A stretch of 64,000 bases of DNA from Brassica napus (lineage: Eukaryota; Streptophyta; Magnoliopsida; Brassicales; Brassicaceae), in NCBI RefSeq assembly GCF_020379485.1, contig NC_063452.1, positions 25,302,770-25,366,769 on the forward strand, read 5' to 3'. This document shows, piece by piece, positions 44,344 through 57,305 of the stretch. Below the pieces are notes generated by a model. That model searched no databases, was not told the origin of the DNA, and was given only the letters and a program-made list of their open reading frames with translations. The stretch's first letter is position 1, and every line of letters begins with the position of its first letter. The position numbers and the translations under genes are program-made.

Positions 44344-46312
44344 TACTAATAAAAAAGACCTTTTGAGGTTCCGGCCGCAGAGCGTCCACATCAACGAAAA
44401 AAACTTCTTCCGAAAGATGACACGTGGCATAAAATATAGTTTTACATTTTAATATTACTAATTTTCGAAAATTATAAATAATATGTAAACATACAGCATA
44501 AAAAATAGAAAAAATACATTAAACATATGTAAAATTATCATTTTTCACTTAAAAGAAAAGACGGCTTATCTCCATAATGTAACATTACCGTTTTATAAAA
44601 AAAAAACAAAAAACATTATATATAATTTCGAAAATAATAAATATATGTAAACATACAACATAAAAATAGAAATACTACATTAAACATATGTAAGATTACC
44701 ATTTTACATTTTTAATTTAAAAAAATAATATGTAAACATACAGCATAAAAAATGGAAAAACTACATTAAACATATGTAAGATTACCATTTTTTCACTAAA
44801 AAAAAGATGGCTTATCTCCATAATGTAACATTACTATTTTGTAAAAAAAAACATTATATATAATTTAAAAAATAATAAATAATATGTAAGCATACAACAT
44901 AAAAATAGAAATACTACATTAAAAATATGCAAGATTACCATTTTACATTTAAAAATAACAATAATATGTAAACATACAACATAAAAAAAATGGAAAAACT
45001 ACATTAAACATATGTAAGATTACCATTTTTCACTAAAAAAAACGGTTTATCTCCATAATGTAACATTACCATTTTATAAAAAAAGAAAAAAACATAAATA
45101 TAACTATTTGACTATTTGTCCAAGCTCTTCTATTAAACATTGCCGTTTTACATTAAAAATGGAAAAAAACATTAAGATTTAAACATCTATCTTAAAATAT
45201 AAAATATAGATATTATAAGAAAGAGAAATACTCAATATATAGAAAAATAAATAATAAGTAAATATTATAAATATATGAATTATATATACAATAATAAGTA
45301 AATGCACAAATTTTAAAATATTTTATACTAATAAAAGAGACCTTTTGAGGCTCCATAGAGCGTCCACATCAGCAAAAAAAACTTCTCCCGAAAGATGACA
45401 CGTGACATAAAATATAGTTTTACATTTTAATATTTCTAATTTTCGAAAATTATAAATAATATGTAAACATACAGCATAAAAAAAGGAAAAACTACATTAA
45501 ACATATGTAAAATTACAATTTTTCACTTAAAAAAAAGACGGCTTATCTCCATAATGTAACATTACCGTTTTATAAAAAAAAACATTATATATAATTTCGA
45601 AAATAATAAATATATGTAAACATACAACATAAAAAATAGAAATATTACATTAAACATATGTAAGATTACCATTTTACATTTTTAATTTTAAAAAATAATA
45701 TGTAAACATACAACATAAAAAATAGAAAAACTACATTAAACATATGTAAGATTACAATTTTTCACTAAAAAACGACGGCTTATCTCCTTAATGTAACATT
45801 ACTATTTTGTAAAAAAAAAACATTATATATAATTTCGAAAATAATAAATAATATGTAAACATACAACATAAAAAATGGAAATACTACTTTAAACATATGT
45901 AAGATTACCATTTTACATTTAAAAATAACAATAATATGTAAACATACAACATAAAAAAATGGAAAAACTACATTAAACATATGTAAGATTACTATTTTTC
46001 ACTAAAAAAATGGCTTATCTCCATAATGTAACATTACCATTTTATAAAAAAAGAAAAAAACATAAATATAACTATTTGACTATTTGTCCAAGTTCTTCTA
46101 TGAAACATTGCCGTTTTACATTAAAAATGGAAAAAAACATTAAGATTTAAACATCTATCTTAAAATATAAAATATAGATATTAACTAAATATAAAGTATA
46201 AAAAAGAGAAATAATCAATATATAGAAAAATAAATAATAAGTAAATATTATAAATATATAAATATATGAATTATATATAAAATAATAAGTAAATGCACAA
46301 TTTTTAAAATAT
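44344..46312. repeat. Tandem duplication, about 985-bp period, two units
   Basis: Units 44344-45326 and 45327-46312 both start TACTAATAAA followed by GACCTTTTGAGG and TCCACATCA, the Helitron 5' terminal region. Each holds about four sub-repeats of roughly 215 bp built on AAACATATGTAAGATTAC and CTTATCTCCATAATGTAAC. Thus the Helitron 5' end itself is duplicated in tandem. Confidence 0.93.
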
Positions 46313-46802
46313 GGAAAGAGTACGTTAAATATTAAACATCTATCTTAAAAGGTAAAATATAGATATTAAGTAAATAGAAAATATAAGAAAAAGAATACAC
46401 AATTTTTTTTAAAAAAATGGAAAAAGTTCATTAAGCATTAAACATTTATCTTAAAATGTAAAATATATAATATAAGTAAATACACAATTTAAAAAAAAAG
46501 AAAACGTACATTAAGATTTAAATATCTATTTTAAAATATAAAATATAGCTATTACGTAAATAAAAATATAAGAAATGGAAATAAACATTTTAAAAAATGG
46601 AAAAAGTACATTAAGATTTAAACATCTATCTTAAAATGTACAGCTATCTTAAAATGGTAGTAAATTATATAAAAATGGAAATACCACATTAAACAAAAAA
46701 AAATGTATAGTTTTACATCAAGAAAGTTCCTATAAAATTCATTATTCCATCAACATCAACCTCACACTATCAAGGAAAACTTCAAAGCATTCGAGCAAAA
46801 AA

Positions 46803-46972
46803 ATGGTTCCACCATCATCAACTCTTGCCGTCCCAAAAACCTTTAATGACCTTGAAAGAGATTTTTTATAACAACGAACTTTTTGTTAGGTGGATTCATT
46901 GTTGGGAAACCCGCAACTTTCAAAATCCAAACTTATTCATGGGAATTGAATTGCTTTTCATATACTCAAAGG
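46803..46972 (+). pseudogene. RPA-like first exon remnant in Helitron C
   Basis: After ATG 46803 the frame is broken, but VRWIHCWETRNFQNPNLFMG and IELLFIYSK, ending at a GTATTC donor, match the first RPA-like exon in Helitrons B, D and E (…WDxRN-(I/V)K-NGEFMG…LLLDEK). No later exons found. AT-rich sequence with no gene follows to 48233. Confidence 0.6.
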
Positions 46973-48768
46973 TATTCTTACAAATTTAAATTAATCTAAT
47001 CCATAATTTTATTGTTAATATTCATACTAACTCTTTCATAATCAAACCATTACAGTTAATAATCATTCAAGCGTTTATACCGAAACACTTCTTTCCTCGC
47101 CGAATCAGGTATTAGTTCAAGTTGGTTTAGTATTATTTTTGGTTTATTAACCGGTTTAGGATGGTCATATTGTAAATATAATTTAAGTTGGTTTAGCATA
47201 TATTATGCTTAAAATAACTTAAATTAAATAATAGTAATATTATGCTTAAAATATAATTTTAGGGAATTTTCAAATATAGTTTACAATGAATTTAATTTAT
47301 TAAATTCGTTTATTACTTAAAACTAAGTTTTTTAAAAAACATATTGAGTTATAAATATCAATGTTGGATTGGTGAGTATAACATGAAGACAAAAATATAA
47401 ATATTTCATTTTCAAGATAAGAAATCCAGATTTTATTCATTTACTCAATATATAATATCTTAAATTTTTTTTTTTAAATACATAATTTATATATATAGAT
47501 TAATCTTCCAAACTTAAACTATTATATTACATATGAATAATGTTTTTAAATAAAAATAATTTCTGATTTAAAAAAAAAATTAAAACAACAAATGGTTATT
47601 TTCAAATAATGGATGTAATTTACATTATACTATCATTTAACAAGTATTTGATACGTTTTGATATATCATTATTTTCTATTTCCAGAATCAAATAAATTGT
47701 TAAACATCAATACCATCTAGGTTAAGTATACTGACAGCACAAATTCAAACATCACAAAAAATATTTACATAAACATTATAATACAATAATTTAATCAAAA
47801 AATACAATTCAAAAAAAAAATATTCAAAAGAATAGTTATATACTTAATATTTGAAAATCAAAGATATTTTTGCTAAAATTGTACTTACCTGGCCAAGGAG
47901 ATTGACCATCTTTTTACGGATTGATCGATTGTTGAGCATGTGGTCGATCCGAAAATACTCTGCAATTTAATTAAATATCTAAAACATTTATTCCAACACT
48001 CAACAGATAGTTTTGCTAAATATGATAACTAGATAACCAACAAAATTACAAAAAAATATTTAAATAGTAAAAATATGTTAATTTAACGTGTTAAAATTTA
48101 AAAATAAATTTTAATTATAACATGCATCTTAACATTTATATAAATATATATCATAAGCTAAATATAAATAATTTAACAACTTAAATTAGAAAAAAAAAAA
48201 AAAATCCTGGGCGTAGCCCGGGCTAATCCGTAGTCATCTAACTAATACTAAAAAGGATATATGAGGAGTAGGGAGGTTGTCCACGTCCCCAAATAAAATC
48301 GACCAATCAGAACTCTCTTTTTTGCCACGTCAGCGACTTCCTTATATAAGTGGGTTCCACATAGAAATTAAGTGGTTAATTAATCTTTACGTTTGTTATT
48401 TCCATCTGTTTTGTGGCATCACTCACTCCAATGCGTTCGGTGGCCCATTAATAGAATGTGCAGCTTAGGTCCATTTTACTAAAACCGTATTATGATAAAA
48501 AAAAAAAACCCCCTTTTCGTCTATCAGTTTAGATTTTTAGGGTTCATCATATCACAAACCTTAACCTTTATACTTCTCAAATTGAATCCTTAAACTCTTA
48601 ATCTTCATCTATCTCTACATCTTCCAGTCTTTACTCAACCCTTCGATAATGGCTGGGTTATATATCCGCTTCGAATTTCTCCCAGTTCATGTCAAACACC
48701 AGGCCCTTGCATCTCATTTCAATTCACAGTTTTTCTGAACCGGATTAGATTTCATCCACTTATCGAAA

Positions 48769-50788
48769 ATGTCTTCCTCTGATTTTTCTGTTGCTCAAGC
48801 GAGTCATCTCATTCCATGCCCCCATATATGATATATGGGATTCGCGAAACGTCAAGACAAACGGTGAATTTATGAGAACCACCCTTCTCTTCATGGATGA
48901 AAAGGTATCATTATCTTCACTTTATCACAAATCGTATACTCCAACTCTGCCTTATCAATTCTCTAAATAATGTGTGGTTTTACTCTTATGTCTCCTTATG
49001 CAGAATTTTGTGATCCACGATCGCAATTTTGACCATCTCTCTTGCAAACACAAACTTAGAACTCCATGGTATTTTTAAGGAATTTCAAAAAAATTCCTTA
49101 CCATATAATTATGACACAACCATAGTGTAATATTTGATTTCGTTAACTTTCAGATGTTGTTGGGCAAATTTGGTCCGTCCAAGGGTGTGCCCTTAACAAC
49201 GCTGCAGCAACAGCTCGATTTGTGGTACGCTTTCTCATTGACACATAAAGTCATTAACTGAGCTACAAAAAATTATAATCCTTATCTCCATTTCCTCCTT
49301 ATTTGAAATAACTCTTATATTCTCCAATACCAGTACGGTGGTTGTTTACTTGTCCTTATGGGACAAAGTTGCAGCAACGTTCAGGGATCTTCTAAGCTCT
49401 GGCAATAAAACCCAATCTGTCAATCCTAAAATTATTGAGGTATAGTCATGTATTGTTAAGTTTACAACATGTTTACTTCTGTAGTTTCCGTAAATCTTTT
49501 ACTTAATACCAGAGTCTGGAAAACTTGCTTATGCAGGTTACCTCTATCTAAACACCACACCCGCATCCAAGTTTTATTTTGACAGGAACATTCCTGCCAT
49601 CGAAGAGTTCGCAAGCAGGTTACAACTAATTATGTCTTGGTTTAAACTCAAATTTAAATGTCTGTCAATCTTCGTCAAACATACGTTCTTCCTGCAGTTT
49701 GGGAGGTGCAGCAGCAGAGGTATTCCATGTATTGATACCATGGAAGGGATCAAAAAGAAAGAGCTTGTGTCAATTGGAGATTTAAACACGTTCATCTCCA
49801 ACTCTAGCGATCAGGTAACACTCAGGGGTTGCAACAAATTTAGTTAATTCTTTGTGTCTTATAAATTGCACGAGCAAATGATAACTCTTTTGAATCCGTT
49901 AAGACAGAGGAAGCCGATTTCCTATGTAAAGCTCTGGTCGTTGGGGTACTCCAACAAAATGGTTGGTCACACCGGATGCAGCATGAAGTTAGACAAATCT
50001 GGCACTTCGCTTCGCTGCAACATATGTGTTTCTACGAACATTACCGGGGTTATCAGGTACGAAGTTTACATCCTGATCCATATATAAGCGAATACCCTTA
50101 CTTAGATAGGCTTTAACATTTATCGGCATCTTTTGACAGGTTCCATGTTGAGCTAGCAGATGATGATGGCGACGATTGTGCCACGTTTTGTGGTCTTCGA
50201 TAGGGAGATGAGTAAGCACACCGAGCAAGAAGCAGACACTCTGGCTCTCGACGAGTTACATTTTTGCTACTGTGCTACATTTTTTCTACGTTAACAGTGG
50301 TCACGATCACTCTGAATGGCTCTAAAACATTAAATCTACTACAGATAAGTGATGGTGAAGGGCAAGAGCTATCAAGATGCCTTGAAGAGCTAGCTGGGAA
50401 GGACTATGTTTTCCAAATTCGTGTTGACTCCATACAGTTTCACCCCTAACCACCGTACCTTCACCGTCTCTGCAATCAGTGATGCTAGCTCCTTTTGCAC
50501 TCAGGCTCACGCAGAGGTGCGTTACACACGAGTTTTCCAAAAAAAATTCTTCTTACAGATTTTTAAAAACACATGTACAACTGTGTCTCAGAGTTGCACC
50601 AGCAACCCAACTGCAGTGGTTGACGGGGAAGATGGACAACTAACAGCATCTGCCAGCAACACGGTTGAAGTGGCGAAGATAGCAATGGGCGTTGATTGCA
50701 GAGAAAGAAAACAGCCGCAAAATGCCCCCGTGAATGATAGTTTTAAGTCGATCATACTGTCAACCCCACTTACCTTTCATGTCTTTTA
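48769..50788 (+). pseudogene. RPA70-like gene relic in Helitron D, most complete copy
   Basis: Exon-like blocks with GT/AG borders: 48769-48905 (YDIWDSRNVKTNGEFM), about 49003-49069, 49154-49223 (DVVGQIWSVQGCALNNAAAT), about 49334-49440 (second OB fold, frame-broken), about 49540-49618 (ASKFYFDRNIPAIEEFA). Then come 49700-49815 (CIDTMEGIKKKELVSIGDL), about 49905-50056 (zinc-type third OB fold, GCSMKLDKSGTSLRCNICV), about 50140-50200, 50345-50515 and 50592-50788 (hydrophilic tail). The order matches the DNA-binding domains A, B and C of a replication protein A large-subunit paralogue, the accessory gene of many plant Helitrons, which would bind single-stranded DNA. Frame changes in several exons show decay. 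Confidence 0.75.
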
Positions 50789-51699
50789 AAATTTCTGCAT
50801 TCCTATGTTTTCCCCATTTTGAACTTTTGTTGTCTCTTGCATCTTCAGCAAACTACCTCCCACGCAGAGGATAGAGACTTTGATTTTATATTAAAAAAAA
50901 AGGCTGTGTTGACGGGTTTCTGCATATTGAAAATCTTCTTACCTTAATGCATTAGTCCATCTTTTTTGTAGGCAGTAAAATGAACCGAACGAAACTACAA
51001 AGTACTTAGATAGGCATAGTCTACAACTAAACAAATTTAAGTGTATCACCATCGTCTACTAGAATTTTCATAGTTTAAAATTTTCAGTCTCACGCCATTC
51101 AAAATCATGCGGGAGCCTACAATAAAATATCAGTTACAACAACCTACTTCCACTCTTTTTAAAAGAAATGTTAGGATTTGGTAAACAAAACCAAAAAAAC
51201 AGACAAAAAAAAACTATTGCTCTCGAAGATATTACTTCCGTTTGAATATAAAAAATTAAAACTAGCGAAAGTCTAATTCATAGTTTATTACAATTTCAGA
51301 TTAATTAATGTAGGCATCTTAATAAGATCATTATTTGGAAACACATTCATGCATATTAAAAAAAAAAAAACTCCACAACAACAACAACAAAAAACCTCCA
51401 AGATCATAACCAACCTCAAACATCATACTACTTATCAGCACAACTTATGGGTTTGTACTTCAAATATAGCGATAAAGCGACAATACTCTTTTGTAGTTTT
51501 GGTTATATTTTGACTTAACTTATCCCGGATCATAAGATGGTTCTATTTGGCATAAAGTTAACAGATTTAAATCATGGGCTATTTTAAACAGAAACCATAT
51601 TAACTAATTTCATTTATCCTATTTCAGCTGAGATTTCATCAACGCCATTTGACAAATTTTCCACATATTTTTTTTCTTGGTCACTTAGAAAACATTTTC

Positions 51700-51961
51700 A
51701 ATATGTATATCAAACCAAGTTTGCCTAGGTGTGAACTTAGTTAGACCAATGAACTTAATTTCTCAACTGAAATAAACGAAGTAAGAAGCCCGTTAACATG
51801 TTGGTTTGTATATATATAAGAATCAATATTCAATACAATACTAAAAGGCAAATATGTATATCAAACCAAGTTTGCCTAGCTGTGAACTGAGTTAGACCAA
51901 TGAACTTAATTTCTCAACTGAAATAAACGAAGAAAGAAGCCCGTTAATATGTTGGTTTGTA
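51700..51961. repeat. 111-bp direct repeat, two units, 151-bp period
   Basis: 51700-51810 and 51851-51961 share AATATGTATATCAAACCAAG through CCCGTTAA.ATGTTGGTTTG with about four differences. Located in the non-coding 3' part of Helitron D. Confidence 0.93.
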
Positions 51962-52923
51962 CTTCCTTTTGAGGACGGATGACCTAACTCAATAATTCTA
52001 AAACCATAACAATGGTTAAATAATTTGTAAATTTATCAATTATTTAACATAAAAATAATCGAAACAAAATAGATTTCTAAACATTACTAAAGTTTAATAA
52101 CTGCCAGTCCATTTTTCTGACCATTCTATATAAAATTTCCTAAAAAATACACAACAAATTGTAAGTTTTAACCATTTTGAATTCATTGGAAAACAATGAA
52201 TACATAAAATAAATTTAAAATTCCCAAATAAATTTAGATTTTTCTATTATTTTGTAATTTATAATTGATTCTAATGTACATTTACAAATACAAATGTTAA
52301 GTTATAAATTCAAGTTATAAATTCTAAAACTAGAGAAGACAAACCCGGGCGTAGTCTGGGACAGTCCCTAGTATATATAATGAGACACTTTTCTCTCTTC
52401 TGAGAGTGTCCACGTATGCATTTCTTAAAGAGTGTGGGCCCAAGTTCTGTCCGGTTTCAATTGATTGTTTAGGTTTGGTGTTCGGTCTGATTTCGGCTTG
52501 ATAATTAAGTCAGACTCTGCGTATTGCAACAAAACCATTAACTAAGGTTTTTCTGTATATGGCCCATAAAGGCCCAGCTCTGATGTTTTATGAGTAAGTC
52601 GACCAAACTCTCCCGTTTTGCCGTTTTGTAGATTAGGTTTTCATGTTTCTCCTTCAATCTGCCGTATGCAACACATGTGTCTCTGAACTCTTTACCTTCC
52701 AACTCTGTTCATATCCATCTAATCGTTTACTTTGCTCTGTTCATATTACCTTTAAATTTGCCAATAAATGTTTTCCCATTAAAGCCATAAACACTCTCGA
52801 TCTCTCCGTCTCCTCTCACATACAATTATAACCCGAAAATCACTTCAACCCCTATAAATTGGAGATTGGAGAGAGTAGGATGAATCTTCACCGCATGTCT
52901 CAGTTCCTCTTTAATCTTCAAAA

Positions 52924-54316
52924 ATGTCTTTGTCTGATGTTGTTGTTCACGAACCAGTCCGCCACTCAACCTTCGACACGATAGATCTTCCTAATTCATT
53001 GTCGCTCGGCTCCTCCGTTTTTGGGACTTCCGCAGCATCAAGAAGGACGGAGAATTCATGGGAATCACTCTACTTCTCCTTGATGAGAAGGTATTGTCAT
53101 CTTATATTTGATCTTATGTAAATAGCATCATATATTCGCTCTGTTTCTTTTTTCGAAAAGCCCTATGATTTAACTCTTCTAACTTTCAATTTAGGAGTCA
53201 ATGATCATATATGTGCCTCAACTCGACCCCAGCAACCAATTATTTTTTTTTTGACACCAGCCTCCCAGCCATCACAGAGTTCGGTAACACTTCTTTATCT
53301 GTTGCGGTTGAAGCAATATTTAAATGTGTGCCAACTTATCCGATAATACCCTCTTCTTCCAGCTTAAGAGGTGCAGTAGGGGTGGATTTCTCCTGTATTG
53401 ATAGCAATGAAGGGATTAAACAAAAAAAAAGAACTTGTCTCAATTGGAGATGTCAGCAAATTCATCGCCAACTCAAACGAGCAGGTACCGTTCATGCTTC
53501 CAACATTATTTAAGATCTATCTGAGTCCGAAAATTAGAATTATTAAATAGTTTATCTGTTGTTTCGGTGAAGACACAAGAAGCGGGATTTATTTGCAAAG
53601 CTCGGATTGTCGAGGTCATGCAACAAAATGGATGGTCTTTTATCTTGCATTGGACGCAGCAGGAAGCTAGAGAAATCTGGCAGCTCTTTTCTTTGCAGCC
53701 GATGTGTTAATCCCAACGTCACCGGTGTGATCAGGTGCGAAGATTTCAAGCTCATGGATATGTAAGAGAAGATACGATCTTATAATTACGTTCAATAATA
53801 TCAAATTATTTAACAGGTACCTTGTGGAACTATCAGTTGATGATGGGAATGATAGTACGACTTTTGTGGTGTTCGAATGCTTAATCTTACCAAGAAAGAT
53901 GCAGCTTCTCTGGCTCTTGATGAGGTTTGTTATTTTTCTGAGCATCATTCGTCCACTGTTTGCAAATGTGACAATCGCTGAGCACCCCTCTAACATACTG
54001 CAGGGTGAATGGTGGTGGCGGCCAAGAACTCCGTGAATGTCTTAAAGAACTTGCTGGGAAGGATTTTGTTTTCAAGATACATGTAACGCCATACAATTTC
54101 ACCCCAATCACCACACCTTCCCCGTTTCTGCAATCAGCCCGTGGTATTATACTATATATGCTCAAAACGTTTTCATCTAACTCATAGTTTAAATAAAAAA
54201 TGTGTAACTGGCTTGCAGATTTTCAACACCACTGAAGGGAAAGGCGCTTTTGCTTGTGCCAGCAACATGGCTGCAGCTGGTGGCAAAGAATGTGGACACA
54301 AACGCTCCCGATGAGT
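52924..54316 (+). pseudogene. RPA70-like gene relic in Helitron E
   Basis: First exon 52924-53089, where a frame change reveals LLRFWDFRSIKKDGEFMGIT ending at a GTATTG donor. About 53240-53290 contains DTSLPAITEFG. 53370-53483 contains FSCIDSNEGIKQKK in two frames. About 53575-53733 carries the zinc-type domain (KLEKSGSSFLCSRCVNPNVT). 53819-53925 and 54004-54145 are further exons. A short tail at 54220-54316 has HKRSR. Several exons between the first block and the zinc domain are lost compared with Helitron D, and many frames are broken. Confidence 0.72.
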
Positions 54317-54399
54317 GAGTTTCAAAGCTGTCAAACCGTCAACCCCACATAGCTTTCGTCATTTTACAATTTCCTAAATTAATATGCTTTACCTATTTT

Positions 54400-54557
54400 G
54401 GACTTTTGCAATGTTTTTTTGCATTTCCAGCTTTCGTTTTTTTTTGTCCAGCCAATTACGGCATAGCAACTCCTGTGAGGACTTTTGCAATGTTTTCGTA
54501 ATTCCAGGTTTCGTTTTTTTTTTGTCCAGCCAATTACGGCATAGTAACTCTTATGAG
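54400..54557. repeat. 79-bp tandem repeat, two units
   Basis: Units at 54400 and 54479 share GGACTTTTGCAATGTTTT and GTCCAGCCAATTACGGCATA. It lies just after the RPA-like relic of Helitron E. Confidence 0.93.
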
Positions 54558-56294
54558 GAGAACATTTTCTAAGTTTCAATATTAAAAAGTCAGGGTCGAC
54601 GTAATCTTTCGTATTCATGTTAACAAAATGCACAACTTCATGTTTAGATAGTAAAACATAGATCACGTAAACACAAGACTTTTTTTCATCAAAAACATAA
54701 AGGATTCTATTACAAAATTTTGAAGCTATAAAGTATTAAAAGTATTTTATTAATGAAACAAATTTAAAGGTTCAATCAGTTTATGAGTTTAGATTTACAA
54801 GCAATTTGCTGTCATTTAATTCAATGCTCCTATAACATTTTTTATTACACTAAGACCATACCAACAAATCAGTCGGGTCGACTTCCTATAACATTTTTTA
54901 TTACACCACATACTGTGAACAACTCCGCACTTGCGGTGGGCTATATAATAGGGTTAGGAAAAATATATTTATAGAAAAATAACTGAACACAACAATTACT
55001 AACAAAACTTAATATAATTAAACACATTGAAAAAACAACCGAGAACATGTAAATGAAGAATACATATCCTACAAGGAATCATAGGTCCATATTTGAACAA
55101 CTAACTAAATAAGATGAAGAATACATACTTGCACAAAATTATTCTACATGAAAGAGCGTTAAAGAAAATTTATGTCGGTAAGAAACATTAGTTTTAAACA
55201 ATATACATATAAATAAAACCCCATTAACTCACTATATATAATATATTATAAACACAAATCAAAACAATTCATGAAAATTAATACTCAGCATAATATTATT
55301 CCATAATAATTATTTGATGCTTCGAATGGTAATAAACGGAAATTGAAATACAAAAAACTTCGTCCCACATATAAACTAAGCAAATATTAACGACTGATAT
55401 ATAAGATTTCTAAGTTTGTTGGACTATAAAGCACGTTAATGGACTACTGTCATACTTGATATTACAACTACTAAAATTGCAATTAACTTTATAATTACTT
55501 GCCTCACACACATGAAAACACCCGAAAAAAAAATGAAAATAAAGTAAGGCATATATATACACCACAACCCGCAAAAAAATGACAAAATCAGACAAACGGC
55601 AAACAGTTAATCCTAAACTCCGGATATGCCTACGAACATTACAACAAAACAAACTCATCAACACAACACAACGTCACCATTTATACCCAAAATTACACAC
55701 ATAATGAAAGAACTTCTAAAACAAATTCTCCAACAGCTAGATCAATCTTTTTTGAAACATACGACAACAAAATCACTCAAAGTCAACATCCCCGCGCTTG
55801 CGCGGGGCTCCACCCCTAGTAATAATACAAAATTAATTTACTCTTATATTAACTAAGCCCACGACTTATACTAACTCAGACCACGAAAAGTTATATATAC
55901 CACAAGATAATCCATTTAGTTAATTGATATGAGCTCTCTACCACTTCTATAGCTATGAAATTAATCTGTTTTTGAGCTTTAGCGTCAATTTTTTTTTTTA
56001 AAGTTAGCATAAATATAATATTATCCAATTAAATAACAATCTCGCATTTTCAAAGAACGGGTCAAACTCTACATAACTCTCAAGTCGATGATTCACTATT
56101 GATTCTCTAAACATATTTAAAATATAAAGATATTTAGTAACAAAAAAGTAAAATTAGAAAATGTAACCAAAAATATAGAAATCTAAATTAGATCAGGATC
56201 CTAATCTATTAATTTATGATTCTATTTTTTATCTACTGCTAGAAGTTGTCATTCAAATTTTAGACCCTTTCATAAATGCGTAGATAATATCACA

Positions 56295-57117
56295 TCTAAT
56301 CTATTAAAATACAAATACAAAATTGAATTAACCCTAGTTTTTCCGTAATATTTACATTCTTATACCATTGAAGTATTAAATAATCCTAAATTAAGTAATC
56401 ATTGTCTTTTCCTATTTTATTATATTATTTCCTAAATCGAGTTGACCTAAATTTTTGTGTTCAAGATATTTCCTAAAATGATTTAGCTTGTAAGGCCTAA
56501 AATATATGTATTTTGAATATTCCAAAATATATTTTTAACTATTTAGGTTACCATTAATTATTTTCAACAGTAAAATCTATCTATGCTAAGATTAAATATT
56601 TTTGAATTACTTGTAAAATAATATGGATTGTTTATAACCAAATATTCATTTTAATCTCTCCAAATCTCGCTTAATATATATATATATCAAATATTTCTAA
56701 TCTTTTCAGTTACTATTAATTATTTTCAATAGTAAAATATATGTATAGTAATACTTAAATATCATTTAATTACTTGTAGAATAATATTTAATGTTTCTAA
56801 CAATATTTCTTTTCTAATGTATCTAAATCTCGCCATATAATCTCTATTTAATCAAAATATTTAAAATATTATTACATTTGGGAACAATTTCGTGTTAAAA
56901 GAAAAATTACTCAAATATATTAATGAGTCAATATTTATCGAAAGTTTAGCATAGCGCACAAGTCAATATTTTTTACAGCATGTAAAATATTTAATTATTA
57001 TGTTTATGAATATTTAAAATAAGATAAATATTTAAAATATTAACTAATAAACATTTAAATGATATTTAGGTATATAAAAGTAAAAATAAGTATCCGCACG
57101 TGCGGATCAAGCTCTAG
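56295..57117 (+). mobile_element. Helitron G (823 bp), non-coding, with exact empty site
   Basis: 5' end TCTAATCTATTAAAATAC after host A (56294). 3' end hairpin TCCGCA-CG-TGCGGA, then TCAAGCT and CTAG (57114-57117), host T at 57118. Copy 1 of the host unit has the uninterrupted site ATATCACA-TGCTACTT at 44255/44256, proving insertion between A and T without duplication. Confidence 0.88.
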
Positions 57118-57305
57118 TGCTACTTAAAAATGAAACCTACCTACTTAAATTAAACTATCTTCGGATCGGATTGAACACATGCTTTGGTTATCTATTAGTA
57201 CAATAATAATACAAAATTAATTTACTCTTATACTAACTAAGCCCACGACTTATACTAACAGCCCACGAAAAGTTATATATACCACAAGATAATCCATTTA
57301 GTTAA

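Larger units (their letters stand above)
44340..48233 (+). mobile_element. Helitron C, first of the array
   Basis: 5' end TCTCTACTAATAAAAAAGACC after host A (44339). The 3' end has the strong hairpin CCTGGGC-GTA-GCCCGGG followed by TAATCC and GTAG (48230-48233), a one-base variant of CTAG, then T. Contents: a 985-bp tandem duplication (44344-46312), a non-coding stretch and an RPA-like first-exon remnant (46803-46972). The 5' end joins host copy 1 exactly at the base where the empty site (57203/57204) is interrupted. Confidence 0.72.
48237..52371 (+). mobile_element. Helitron D (4.1 kb) with the longest RPA-like relic
   Basis: 5' end TCTAACTAATACTAAAAAGG after host A (48236). Typical subterminal block GTCCACGTCCCC, CCAATCAG and GCCACGTCAGC. 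3' end hairpin CCCGGGCGTAGTCTGGG, then ACAGTCC and CTAG (52368-52371) and T. Only three bases (TCA, 48234-48236) separate it from Helitron C. It carries an RPA-like gene with most exons. Confidence 0.8.
52373..55819 (+). mobile_element. Helitron E (3.4 kb), last of the array
   Basis: The 3' end is clear: hairpin CCCCGCGC-TTG-CGCGGGG, then CTCCACCC and CTAG (55816-55819) and host T, matching the interruption in the empty site (57203/57204). The 5' end lies within 52372-52400, where the usual GAGAGTGTCCACG block appears, but the exact TC is unclear. It holds an RPA-like relic and is head-to-tail with Helitron D. The non-coding 3' part (54560-55790) holds only AT-rich sequence. Confidence 0.75.
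44177..56198 (+). mobile_element. Helitron-like unit, copy 1, split by an 11.5-kb Helitron array
   Basis: The unit begins TCTAATCTATTAATTTAG after a host A (44176) and continues GCTACTTAAAAATC...TTGGTACAA to 44339. It resumes at 55820 with TAATAATACAAAATTAATTT and ends abruptly at 56198, where copy 2 begins. The same order of sequence is present in copy 2 (56199-59135). The last about 0.3 kb and the 3' hairpin present in copy 2 are missing, so copy 1 is truncated. It has no recognisable coding content of its own. Confidence 0.68.

Noticed and set aside
53552..54165. Minus-strand frames over Helitron E
   Set aside because: They are shadows of the plus-strand RPA-like exons, which have zinc-binding and OB-fold motifs.
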